A stretch of DNA of 36,694 nucleotides, taken from assembly GCA_025360585.1 (NCBI GenBank), contig JANYBW010000068.1, forward strand, positions 1-36,694, read 5' to 3'. Shown one piece after another: positions 8,097-15,376 of this stretch. The stretch is from Actinomycetes bacterium. GTDB lineage: Bacteria > Actinomycetota > Acidimicrobiia > IMCC26256 > PALSA-610. The first letter of the stretch is position 1. The number at the start of each line of letters is the position of its first letter. The translations under genes were made by a program, and so were the position numbers. A model generated the notes under the pieces. It worked only from the letters and a program-made list of their open reading frames with translations, ran no database searches and was not told the DNA's origin.

Positions 8097-8189
8097 TGGT
8101 CCCGATGGCGAGCTGTGCAGGGCGTTTGGTAGGGACCATGACTGCGCTGGTCCCGGTGGCGAGTTGTGCAGGGCGTTTGGTAGGGACCA
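8097..8189. repeat. Right array of 42-bp repeats (2 copies, 51-bp period)
   Basis: Copies at 8097-8138 and 8148-8189 with a 9-bp spacer TGACTGCGC. Ends are perfect 7-bp inverted repeats TGGTCCC / GGGACCA; the core contains GGCGAGCTGTGCAGGGCGTT or its GAGTTG variant. Copy 8097-8138 matches the first left-array copy at 33 of 42 positions. A lone TGGTCC at 8085-8090 may be a decayed start of another copy. The rest of the 304-bp stretch 8003-8306 holds nothing else I recognise apart from the cysO leader. Confidence 0.92.
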
Positions 8190-8306
8190 GGTGTTGGGTG
8201 AGGCGGGCACGGGGCCCGTCGGCAATCGTACGATTTGGGAATGCTGACTGATTTAGTCGGAGTTATAGGCTGCGTGTTCGCTCCTGCGGTAAAGAGAGGC
8301 AATCCT

Positions 8307-8588
8307 GTGGCCGTCGATGTCAAAATCCCCACTGTGTTACGCGCGCAAGCTGATGGCCAGGCCTCGGTGAGCGTTGATGGTGAAACGGTCGGCCAGGTGT
8401 TTGATTCCCTGATCGCCAAGTTCCCTGGCATCAAACCGAACCTCATCGGCGACGACGGTGGGATGCACAAATTTGTCAACGTCTACGTCAATGACGACGA
8501 TATCCGTTACCTCGAAAAGCTCGAAACCAAACTCGAAGCCGGCGACACTGTCACGATTCTCCCCGCCGTTGCTGGCGGAGCGATCTAG
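8307..8588 (+). CDS. cysO: CysO-like sulfur carrier protein (MoaD/ThiS fold)
   Basis: 93 residues from GTG 8307, with AGAGAGG eight to nine bases upstream. It is a ubiquitin-like sulfur carrier of the MoaD/ThiS family and matches CysO closely: V-K-I-P-T-V-L-R at the start, F-V-N-V-Y-V-N-D-D-D-I-R in the middle, V-T-I-L-P-A-V-A-G-G near the end. As a C-terminal thiocarboxylate it hands sulfide to CysM for cysteine synthesis. Unlike Mycobacterium CysO, which ends at Gly-Gly, this one continues with Ala-Ile (GGC GGA GCG ATC TAG), so it would need trimming before adenylation. cysM follows after 46 bases. Confidence 0.9.
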   Translation: MAVDVKIPTVLRAQADGQASVSVDGETVGQVFDSLIAKFPGIKPNLIGDDGGMHKFVNVYVNDDDIRYLEKLETKLEAGDTVTILPAVAGGAI

Positions 8589-8634
8589 CTCTGGCACCAC
8601 GAAGCCGAGCCGCACGGAACCGCGCAGCCACACA

Positions 8635-9576
8635 ATGACTCGTTACGACAGCATCCTCGACACGATCGGCAACACGCCGCTCGTTGATATTTCGCAACTT
8701 TCGCCGATGCCGGGCGTCAAGATCTTCGCCAAGCTCGAAGGTCAGAATCCTGGCGGTTCGTCGAAGGATCGCATCGCGCTCAAGATGGTGCAGCTTGCCG
8801 AACAGGCCGAAGAGCTGAGAGCCGGCGACACGATTCTGGAGCCATCTTCGGGCAACACTGGCATCGGGCTCGCGCTCGTAGCGAAGCTCCGCGGCTACAA
8901 ACTGCGGATCATCCTGCCGGAAAATGTTTCGGTGGAACGGCGCCAGCTGCTCGAAATTTTTGGTGCCGAAGTCACGCTTTCGCCGGGAGAAGAAGGCAGC
9001 AACGGCGCGATCCGCATGGCGGAAACCATCGCCGCGCAAGACTCCAGCTATCGTTTTTTGTTTCAATACGGCAACCCCGCGAACCCGCTCGCACACTACG
9101 AAGGTACCGGCCCGGAGATCCTTAAGGATTGCCCGGAAATCGATGTGTTCTGCGCGGGGCTCGGCACCAGCGGCACGTTGATGGGTGTGGGGCGCTACCT
9201 CAAAGAGCACAAACCCGAAGTGAAGATCGTGGCCGTAGAACCGCCGGCCGGTGAGTTGGTGCAGGGCCTACGCAACCTTGACGATGGCTTCATTCCGCCG
9301 ATTTTCGATGGCGATGTTCTCGACGGTAAAACCGTGGCGCGCCCACGCGAATCTATCGAGGGAACTCGTCGATTGCTCAATGAATGCGGCATTTTCGCGG
9401 GAGTTTCGAGCGGCGCCGCAGTCTACGGAGCGACGCGTTACATCGCCCGAACAATGACCGAAGGTACGGTCGTTGTATTGCTGCCCGACGGCGGTTGGAA
9501 GTATCTCTCTAGCGGCGCATGGACCGATGATCTCGACACCGTCGTTGAGCTCGCCACCCGCATCAACTACTGGTGA
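8635..9576 (+). CDS. cysM: Cysteine synthase CysM (CysO-dependent type)
   Basis: 313 residues from ATG 8635. A PLP-dependent fold-type II enzyme that makes cysteine from an activated serine. Motifs: G-N-T-P-L-V (12-17), Schiff-base lysine K44 in G-G-S-S-K-D-R, S-S-G-N-T-G (71-76), the PLP-phosphate loop G-L-G-T-S-G-T (175-181). R213 in G-L-R-N-L-D-D-G-F aligns with the arginine that lets Mycobacterium CysM use O-phosphoserine. Together with cysO and mec this supports the O-phosphoserine/CysO route rather than the O-acetylserine/sulfide route. Its stop TGA overlaps the GTG of the next gene, so the two are translationally coupled. Confidence 0.93.
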   Translation: MTRYDSILDTIGNTPLVDISQLSPMPGVKIFAKLEGQNPGGSSKDRIALKMVQLAEQAEELRAGDTILEPSSGNTGIGLALVAKLRGYKLRIILPENVSVERRQLLEIFGAEVTLSPGEEGSNGAIRMAETIAAQDSSYRFLFQYGNPANPLAHYEGTGPEILKDCPEIDVFCAGLGTSGTLMGVGRYLKEHKPEVKIVAVEPPAGELVQGLRNLDDGFIPPIFDGDVLDGKTVARPRESIEGTRRLLNECGIFAGVSSGAAVYGATRYIARTMTEGTVVVLLPDGGWKYLSSGAWTDDLDTVVELATRINYW

Positions 9577-10601
9577 GTAAACCCGGAGCCCCCAACGCGC
9601 CGGATACGCCGGATGGTCCGGACGCGCCGAATGGTCGTGAGATCAGCGCGCGTATCGATGAGGCAGTTGCCGAACTCGAACGTGGCGCGCTTGTCGCGTT
9701 TCCAACCGAGACCGTCTACGGCCTCGGTGCCGATGCTACGAACCCAGAGGCACTTCAAGCGTTATACGCGACCAAAGGGCGGCCCAACGATCATCCGGTC
9801 ATCGTGCACATCGCTGAATCTGCGCAGCTGGATGATCTCGCGATCAATGTGCCGCAGTGGGCCTACCAGTTGACTGCGCAATTTTGGCCAGGCCCGCTTA
9901 CTCTCGTCGTCCAACGGCGTCCCGGGGCAGTCTGTGATGAAGTCACGGGCGGGCGCGAAACGGTTGGGGTTCGGGTTCCGGATCATCCGATCGCACGACA
10001 ACTCCTCGAACGGTTCGGGCGCGCGGTAGCGGCGCCATCTGCGAATCGATTCGGCAAGGTGAGCCCGACGACTGCCCAACATGTGATCACGGATTTTGAA
10101 GATGAAGTCGCCTTGGTGCTTGACGGCGGCCCAAGCGAGGTTGGCGTTGAATCGACGATCGTCGACGCCACCGCCGCGACGCCGGTGATCCTGAGGCTGG
10201 GCGGAATCACGGCTGAACAAATCGCCGAAGCGACTGGTCTTGCGGTCTCGCTCGCTACGGACGGTGAGGTCGCGGCGCCAGGCACCTTGGCCAGCCATTA
10301 CTCGCCGCAATGCCGCGTTGAAACTGTGACATCGGGCACGCTGCGCGAGCGCGCCGAACGGCTCACGAATGCGGGCCAAAACGTCGCCGTGCTTGCGCTG
10401 GACGATGACCTGGTCGATGTTCCGAACGCATGCATCGTGCTGAGCAGCCCGAACTCACCGCAGGAGTACGCGCAAACGTTGTACTCGAACCTCCGCGAAG
10501 CCGATCGCCTCGGTGCCGACGTCCTGCTCGCTGTGCCGCCGACTGCTGAAGGAATCGGCGCGGCTGTCGCTGATCGTTTGCGGCGGGCCGCTACCGTTTA
10601 A
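9573..10601 (+). CDS. L-threonylcarbamoyladenylate synthase (TsaC/Sua5 long form)
   Basis: 342 residues. Makes threonylcarbamoyl-AMP from threonine, bicarbonate and ATP for the t6A37 modification of ANN-decoding tRNAs. YrdC domain: F-P-T-E-T-V-Y-G-L-G-A-D-A, K-G-R-P-N-D-H-P-V-I-V-H, A-P-S-A-N-R-F-G-K-V-S-P-T-T. A linker with S-H-Y-S-P-Q and a C-terminal Sua5 domain follow, hence the long form. GTG 9573 overlaps the cysM stop (GTGA); the first 20 residues are a Pro/Asp/Gly-rich lead-in not typical of the family, so a later start is possible. The gene sits where a rhomboid gene lies in the Mycobacterium order. Confidence 0.92.
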   Translation: MSKPGAPNAPDTPDGPDAPNGREISARIDEAVAELERGALVAFPTETVYGLGADATNPEALQALYATKGRPNDHPVIVHIAESAQLDDLAINVPQWAYQLTAQFWPGPLTLVVQRRPGAVCDEVTGGRETVGVRVPDHPIARQLLERFGRAVAAPSANRFGKVSPTTAQHVITDFEDEVALVLDGGPSEVGVESTIVDATAATPVILRLGGITAEQIAEATGLAVSLATDGEVAAPGTLASHYSPQCRVETVTSGTLRERAERLTNAGQNVAVLALDDDLVDVPNACIVLSSPNSPQEYAQTLYSNLREADRLGADVLLAVPPTAEGIGAAVADRLRRAATV

Positions 10602-10606
10602 CAGTC

Positions 10607-11428
10607 ATGAGCACTGTTCTTTCGCCGGTTGGGGTATTCGACTCCGGCCTAGGTGGGCTCACTGTCGTACGGGCGATGATGGATCTTTTACCGGAACAGC
10701 CCCTGATCTATTTTGGCGATACGGGTCGGTTTCCGTATGGCCCTAAACCCGCGCACGAAGTATTGAAATATTCGCTCCAAATCACCGATCTCCTCATCGA
10801 GCGCGGCGCGTCAATGATCGTGGTTGCGTGCAACAGTGCAACTGCCGCCGCGTTGGAACAAATCCAAGAACGCGTCGACGTTCCGGTGATTGGCGTGATC
10901 GATCCCGGCGTGCGTTCGGCGTTGAAGGCAACGGAATCCGGTCGCGTGGGTGTGGTCGGCACGGTCGGAACGATCCGATCGGGTGCCTACCAACGCGCGG
11001 GTTCTCGCATCGCGCCCGATCTTGATCTGGTGTGCGCGGCGTGTCCGGGATTTGTTGAATTTGTTGAATCGGGCGAGATCGATTCCGATCAGGTCTACGT
11101 GTTGGCAGAACGGCTCCTCGCTCCGATTGTGCAGGCGCGTGTGGACACGTTGGTCCTTGGGTGCACGCACTACCCGCTGTTGGCCCGAACGATCACCGAC
11201 GTAGTCGGCCGCGATGTCGTGCTCGTGTCCAGCGCAGAAGAAACCGCATTCGAGGTGCGCACTCATCTCCAACAGCAATCGGCCGTCGCGCCGAGTGGGC
11301 CGCGCATGGCCCGGGCTTCGGCACCTCGCCACACGTTTTTGACCAGTGGGGATACTCAGCTATTTCAAACGCTTGGTGAACGCTTCTGCGGGCCCGAAGT
11401 GGCCTTAGTGGAAGCGTGGCAATGGTGA
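10607..11428 (+). CDS. murI: Glutamate racemase MurI
   Basis: 273 residues from ATG 10607, five bases after the preceding stop. Converts L- to D-glutamate for peptidoglycan. Both halves of the active site are present: F-D-S-G-L-G-G-L-T (D12, S13), Y-F-G-D-T-G-R-F-P-Y-G, C75 in V-A-C-N-S-A-T-A, and C186-T-H188 in L-G-C-T-H-Y-P-L-L. Length and motifs are standard. Its last bases overlap the start of the next gene. Confidence 0.96.
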   Translation: MSTVLSPVGVFDSGLGGLTVVRAMMDLLPEQPLIYFGDTGRFPYGPKPAHEVLKYSLQITDLLIERGASMIVVACNSATAAALEQIQERVDVPVIGVIDPGVRSALKATESGRVGVVGTVGTIRSGAYQRAGSRIAPDLDLVCAACPGFVEFVESGEIDSDQVYVLAERLLAPIVQARVDTLVLGCTHYPLLARTITDVVGRDVVLVSSAEETAFEVRTHLQQQSAVAPSGPRMARASAPRHTFLTSGDTQLFQTLGERFCGPEVALVEAWQW

Positions 11429-12162
11429 ACGATTTCAGCGTGACCGTCTTGGGTTGCAGCGGCTCGTATAACGCTCCCGGCGGCGAAGCGTGCAGCGGCT
11501 ATTTGGTGCAAGCCGGTGCGACGAATATTTGGATGGATTGTGGCAACGGTTCATTTGCGAATCTACAACGCCATATCAACGTGCGTGATCTCGATGCGGT
11601 CGTCATCACCCATTCACACCCTGATCATTGCGTTGATCTGTTTGGGCTCCACGTGCTCGCGACCTACGGCCTGCAGATGTGCGATATACCGATTTATGCA
11701 GCCGCAGAGGTCGAATCGAAACTTCGCGTCATCGTGAGTGATTGGCGCGGGACGTTCGCGTGGCACACGGTGGGTGACGGTGCCCACGAAACGATTCAAG
11801 AAGTGGCGATCGAGTTTTCAACAACTGATCATCCGGTGCCAACTGTGGCAGCTTCGCTGAAGTTCGACCACAAACATTTTGTGTATACGGCAGATACTGG
11901 GCCGTTGTGGTCTCCAGGAGTTTTTGGTACCAATTGCGATTTCTTGTTGAGCGAAGCAACTTACATGCACGAGGACCGTAAATCGCCGATTCATCTTTCC
12001 GGTTTGCAGGCGGGCGAACTCGCGGCGGAAGCTCAAGCGAAGCGGCTCGCGCTCACCCATATGTGGCCCGAAATCGATCCCATTGCCTGCGGCCAGGAGG
12101 CCGAATCGAGTTTCGGCGCCGCGGTCATTGTTGTCCGTACCGGCGATCGCTACGACATCTGA
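11422..12162 (+). CDS. Metallo-beta-lactamase-fold phosphodiesterase, Rv1339-like
   Basis: 246 residues from ATG 11422, overlapping the murI stop; GTG 11416 or GTG 11425 are alternatives. MBL fold with the metal motif T-H-S-H-P-D-H after V-V-I, a T-D-H strand, D in Y-T-A-D-T-G-P and a C-terminal T-H-M-W-P. The N-terminal V-L-G-C-S-G-S-Y and the position between murI and rph match Mycobacterium Rv1339, which has been reported to hydrolyse cAMP. I transfer the phosphodiesterase class with fair confidence, but the cyclic-nucleotide substrate only by synteny. Confidence 0.87.
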   Translation: MVNDFSVTVLGCSGSYNAPGGEACSGYLVQAGATNIWMDCGNGSFANLQRHINVRDLDAVVITHSHPDHCVDLFGLHVLATYGLQMCDIPIYAAAEVESKLRVIVSDWRGTFAWHTVGDGAHETIQEVAIEFSTTDHPVPTVAASLKFDHKHFVYTADTGPLWSPGVFGTNCDFLLSEATYMHEDRKSPIHLSGLQAGELAAEAQAKRLALTHMWPEIDPIACGQEAESSFGAAVIVVRTGDRYDI

Positions 12163-12198
12163 CAGACTCGCACTTCCTCTTTGTGAAAGGTGCTCCAG

Positions 12199-12936
12199 AT
12201 GCGTGCAAGTGGTCGTGCGGTCGATGAACTTCGAGAGGTCGTGTTCACCCGCGACTACACCGAAATGGCGAACGGTTCTGTACTCGTGGAGTTCGGCCGG
12301 ACGCGCGTGTTGTGTACAGCGTCGATCGAAACGAAAATCCCGCCGTGGTTGCGCAACTCCGGCAAAGGTTGGGTGACCGCGGAATATTCGATGCTTCCGG
12401 GCTCGAGCCCCGAGCGCGTCAACCGTGAAGCGGCCAAAGGCAAACAGTCCGGACGCACACAGGAAATTCAACGTTTGATCGGTCGTTCGCTGCGTTCGGT
12501 CACAAATCTCAAATTGATGCCGGATGTTCAGATCACTGTGGATTGCGATGTGCTGCAAGCCGACGGGGGTACGCGTACCGCGTCGATTTGTGGAGGTTGG
12601 ATCGCGCTGCACGATGCGTGCACACGCGCGATCGCTGATGGCCTGATGAAGACTCATCCGTTGCTTGACGCCTGCGCCGCGATCAGTGTTGGGGTTGTGA
12701 ATGGAACTGCGATGCTCGATCTCGAATACATCGAAGACAGCCGCGCCGAAACCGATATGAACGTTGTGATGACGGGCTCGGGAAGCTACGTCGAAGTGCA
12801 AGGGACTGCTGAAGGAGCGGTCTTCAGCCGGGTCGAACTTGATGCCATGCTCGCGTTGGCTGAGGGCGGAATCCGAGAGATCGTTGCGGCGCAGCAGTCG
12901 ATGGTGTCGGAACCCCCGGCACCCCGGCGCAAATAG
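12199..12936 (+). CDS. rph: Ribonuclease PH
   Basis: 245 residues from ATG 12199, chosen because GAAAGG at 12185-12190 is well spaced from it; GTG 12190 is an in-frame alternative. A phosphate-dependent 3'-5' exoribonuclease that trims tRNA 3' ends. Motifs: [80 protein letters not shown]. The tail is short and proline-rich (E-P-P-A-P-R-R-K) and stops at a TAG that is in the same frame as rdgB. Confidence 0.96.
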   Translation: MRASGRAVDELREVVFTRDYTEMANGSVLVEFGRTRVLCTASIETKIPPWLRNSGKGWVTAEYSMLPGSSPERVNREAAKGKQSGRTQEIQRLIGRSLRSVTNLKLMPDVQITVDCDVLQADGGTRTASICGGWIALHDACTRAIADGLMKTHPLLDACAAISVGVVNGTAMLDLEYIEDSRAETDMNVVMTGSGSYVEVQGTAEGAVFSRVELDAMLALAEGGIREIVAAQQSMVSEPPAPRRK

Positions 12937-13011
12937 GCGCACCTCGTCCGCAAGCTGTCCGCCCCCAGGCCATCCACCAAGCCACCCACCAAGCCTCCCG
13001 CCAAATTGCCG
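12937..13011 (+). other. In-frame Pro/Lys-rich spacer between rph and rdgB
   Basis: 25 codons in the same frame as both neighbours and free of stops, following the single TAG of rph (12934-12936). They read A-H-L-V-R-K-L-S-A-P-R-P-S-T-K-P-P-T-K-P plus P-A-K-L-P, with a 12-bp tandem repeat encoding T-K-P-P. This is a typical interdomain linker composition. No Shine-Dalgarno sequence is visible in front of the rdgB ATG. Confidence 0.7.
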
Positions 13012-13710
13012 ATGGAACTTTCGCTACCCCTCGTGTTCGCTACAGGCAACGCTGACAAAGCCCGTGAGCTCGTTGAGCTTTTGAGCGCCACATTGCAGGA
13101 ACCGCTCGTTGCCGAACCGCTCGAATTTCTCGGGGTTACCTACGGTTTCGTGGTGTGGACTGTTCCGTTTCGTGTCGCCGCGACGCCACCTATCTTGCAC
13201 TCGAATCCCGCTGTCGAAGAGACGGGCGCGACACTGCACGAAAACGCGCGGATCAAAGCGCGGGGAATGTACGAAGCCCTAGGTATGCCTGCGATCGCTG
13301 ACGATACTGGGCTCATGATCACGGCGCTTGGTGATGCACCGGGTGTGTACTCAGCCCGCTACGCCGGACCCAACGCGTCGTATGAAGACAACGTGGCAAA
13401 GGTGTTGCGCGACCTTGAAGTATGCGTAGCAGCCGAGTCGGGTGCGCGAAGGGCGAAGTTCTGCACTGTCGTGCACGTCGTGAATTCTGATGGTGAAGAA
13501 CTATGGGTCGAGGGTGAAGTGGCTGGGATGATCTCGCAGGAGCCGCGGGGGGCGGGCACGTTTGGCTACGACCCAATATTTTGTCCGGATGAGGGCGACG
13601 GCCGCACGTTCGCGGAAATGGAACCTTCGGAAAAACACGTACTTTCGCATCGCGGCCGCGCGTTTCGTAGGCTCCTCGAAGTGAGCTCGATTCGCTGCGA
13701 TGCGCGCTGA
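13012..13710 (+). CDS. rdgB: RdgB/HAM1-type non-canonical purine NTP pyrophosphatase
   Basis: 232 residues from ATG 13012 (TTG 13006 also possible). Hydrolyses dITP/XTP to monophosphates to clean the nucleotide pool. Motifs: V-F-A-T-G-N-A-D-K (8-16), E-T-G-A-T-L-H-E-N-A-R-I-K-A (70-83), A-D-D-T-G-L (96-101), Y-S-A-R-Y-A-G, G-Y-D-P-I-F and the final S-H-R-G-R-A. About 26 extra residues lie between the first two motifs (roughly 41-66, G-V-T-Y-G-F-V-V-W-T...), compared with E. coli RdgB. The gene lacks a clear ribosome site and shares frame with rph upstream, so coupling or read-through deserves a look. Confidence 0.92.
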   Translation: MELSLPLVFATGNADKARELVELLSATLQEPLVAEPLEFLGVTYGFVVWTVPFRVAATPPILHSNPAVEETGATLHENARIKARGMYEALGMPAIADDTGLMITALGDAPGVYSARYAGPNASYEDNVAKVLRDLEVCVAAESGARRAKFCTVVHVVNSDGEELWVEGEVAGMISQEPRGAGTFGYDPIFCPDEGDGRTFAEMEPSEKHVLSHRGRAFRRLLEVSSIRCDAR

Positions 13711-13731
13711 CGAATCGTTTCCCAGCCTCGC

Positions 13732-13783
13732 CCTACTCCCTACGCCTACTCCCTACGCCCACTCCTTACGCCCACTCCCTACG
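13732..13783. repeat. 13-bp tandem repeat (4 copies)
   Basis: Four consecutive 13-bp units of the type CCTACTCCCTACG / CCCACTCCTTACG in the 102-bp gap between rdgB and the esterase gene. Units 1 and 2 are identical; 3 and 4 differ by one or two bases. No coding or hairpin function is seen. Confidence 0.9.
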
Positions 13784-13812
13784 CCTTGCGTTTTCACTGA
13801 AAGGTCGCGCTT

Positions 13813-14745
13813 ATGCCCCTCGATCCCCAAGCTGAGTTCGTGTTGTCGATGATGCCCCAAGATAACGCGCCGATGAGCGATGATCGCCTTGCTGATATCC
13901 GCACGGGCTATTCGGTGATGGTGCCGCTTGGTGTTGGTGATCCTGTAGCCGTTGCGAGCGCGGTGGACCATGACGCAAATGGTGTCGCGGTGCGCGTGTT
14001 CGTGCCGAACTGCGATCAGCCGGTCGGCGGTTATCCCGCGGTGGTCTTCATCCACGGCGGTGGATGGGCCATCGGGACGGTCAATGATTACGACGCGTTG
14101 ACTCGCCTGCTGTGTGCAGAATCCGAAGCGGTTGTCATTTCGGTCGATTATCGGCTGGCTCCAGAACATCCGTATCCGGCTGCTCCAGACGATTGCTGGA
14201 CTGCATTGCAGTGGGTCGCGGACAATGCCAACGAACTCGGGATTGATGGCGCCAGGATCGCGGTTGGGGGCGATAGCGCTGGAGGAAACCTCAGCGCGGT
14301 GATAGCCCAGCGCGCCCGCGATGAGCAGGGCCCGAACTTGGTGTTGCAGGCGCTGCTGTATCCGGTAGTGGATTCGCGTTTCGACCGGCCTTCCTATTCG
14401 GAAAACGCAACGGGTTATTTCCTCGAAGCCACCTCGATGGAATACTTCTTCGATGCGTACTGCCGAGGCGGGACGAGCCCCACCATCGCGGGGGTAGCCC
14501 CGCTTCGCAACCCGGATCTCAGCAATCTCGCTCCGGCCCTGGTGATCACGGCGGAATTCGATCCGTTGCGCGATGAGGGCAATGAGTACGCCGCGGCACT
14601 GGCCGCCGCCGGCGTCGCGGTCGAAACAACGCAGTACGCCGGCATGATCCACGGCTTTTTCTCGATGCCCGCGGTGTTGAACAGTGGCCGGGATGCATTC
14701 ACCCAAGTGGTGCGGGCGTTGCGCACCGCGTTCGGTACGGTGTAG
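13813..14745 (+). CDS. Alpha/beta hydrolase, hormone-sensitive-lipase family esterase
   Basis: 310 residues from ATG 13813 with GAAAGG eight bases upstream. Family signature H-G-G-G-W (81-85) builds the oxyanion hole; nucleophile S155 in G-D-S-A-G-G; probable Asp250 in A-E-F-D-P-L-R-D-E and His280 in I-H-G-F-F complete the triad. Also typical is D-Y-R-L-A-P-E-H-P-Y-P-A-A. No signal peptide, so cytoplasmic. The substrate is some carboxylic ester; nothing nearby fixes it. The following unknown gene starts 17 bases after the stop and may be co-transcribed. Confidence 0.9.
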   Translation: MPLDPQAEFVLSMMPQDNAPMSDDRLADIRTGYSVMVPLGVGDPVAVASAVDHDANGVAVRVFVPNCDQPVGGYPAVVFIHGGGWAIGTVNDYDALTRLLCAESEAVVISVDYRLAPEHPYPAAPDDCWTALQWVADNANELGIDGARIAVGGDSAGGNLSAVIAQRARDEQGPNLVLQALLYPVVDSRFDRPSYSENATGYFLEATSMEYFFDAYCRGGTSPTIAGVAPLRNPDLSNLAPALVITAEFDPLRDEGNEYAAALAAAGVAVETTQYAGMIHGFFSMPAVLNSGRDAFTQVVRALRTAFGTV

Positions 14746-14762
14746 TTCCGAAAGGGGTTTGT

Positions 14763-15320
14763 GTGGCTGTTATCGATATTGCTGGTTTTGTTGCAGATTT
14801 GAAAGATCATGCCGTCGAGCATGGCTTCCATGTGCACGATGAACGCCACTTCGTTGAGAGCTATTCATTGCGCCAAACGTGGGAAGTTGATTTGCATCCC
14901 GAAGAAGGGTGCGAAGGCCCAGTTGATTTGTATCTTGCGCTCGAGATCGAACCGCGCGTGCTGCTCGGATTCGAAGACGTGTTTATTGGTTTGGCCGATG
15001 ATGAAGAACCCGACGATGAGTATTTCTTTCCGCTGAACTTCACTTGGGCGCTGCCGCCTTTGCCCAAAGGCCCGGATTTGCTGCTGATTGCTACGGAGCT
15101 CGCGGGTGTGGGCGGGCCCGATCTCCCGTTGGAGGTTTCGGCCACCGACTCGTTTCCAAGTGTTACTGATGCACCCGAACGTTCCCTGCGAATTATCGCG
15201 CACGAGCGGGTTTCGTTGGTGAAAATTCGTACCGGTGACGCGGTTTCGTGCGAGATGTTGGAGCGTTGCCTCAACGTGAGCCGTTACTTGCTAGATCGGG
15301 CGCCGGCCTGGCTCGACTGA
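14763..15320 (+). CDS. Hypothetical acidic protein
   Basis: 185 residues from GTG 14763 with a good GAAAGGGG about six bases upstream. I do not recognise it. It is acidic (D-D-E-E-P-D-D-E near residue 80), without signal peptide or membrane segments. Visible features are an H-V-H-D-E-R-H segment near the N-terminus, L-Y-L-A-L-E-I-E-P-R-V-L-L-G-F, and a helical C-terminus M-L-E-R-C-L-N-V-S-R-Y-L-L. Codon use and ribosome site argue that it is a real gene. It follows the esterase closely. Confidence 0.7.
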   Translation: MAVIDIAGFVADLKDHAVEHGFHVHDERHFVESYSLRQTWEVDLHPEEGCEGPVDLYLALEIEPRVLLGFEDVFIGLADDEEPDDEYFFPLNFTWALPPLPKGPDLLLIATELAGVGGPDLPLEVSATDSFPSVTDAPERSLRIIAHERVSLVKIRTGDAVSCEMLERCLNVSRYLLDRAPAWLD

Positions 15321-15376
15321 GCCCATCTGATCTCGGGTAGGCCTCACGTCAATCGAATTTCCTCCGATGAGACCAG

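Noticed and set aside
6898-8234. Insertion sequence or transposon around the DUF559 gene
   Set aside because: No transposase, no outer terminal inverted repeats spanning the whole unit and no target-site duplication were seen; only the repeat arrays support mobility.
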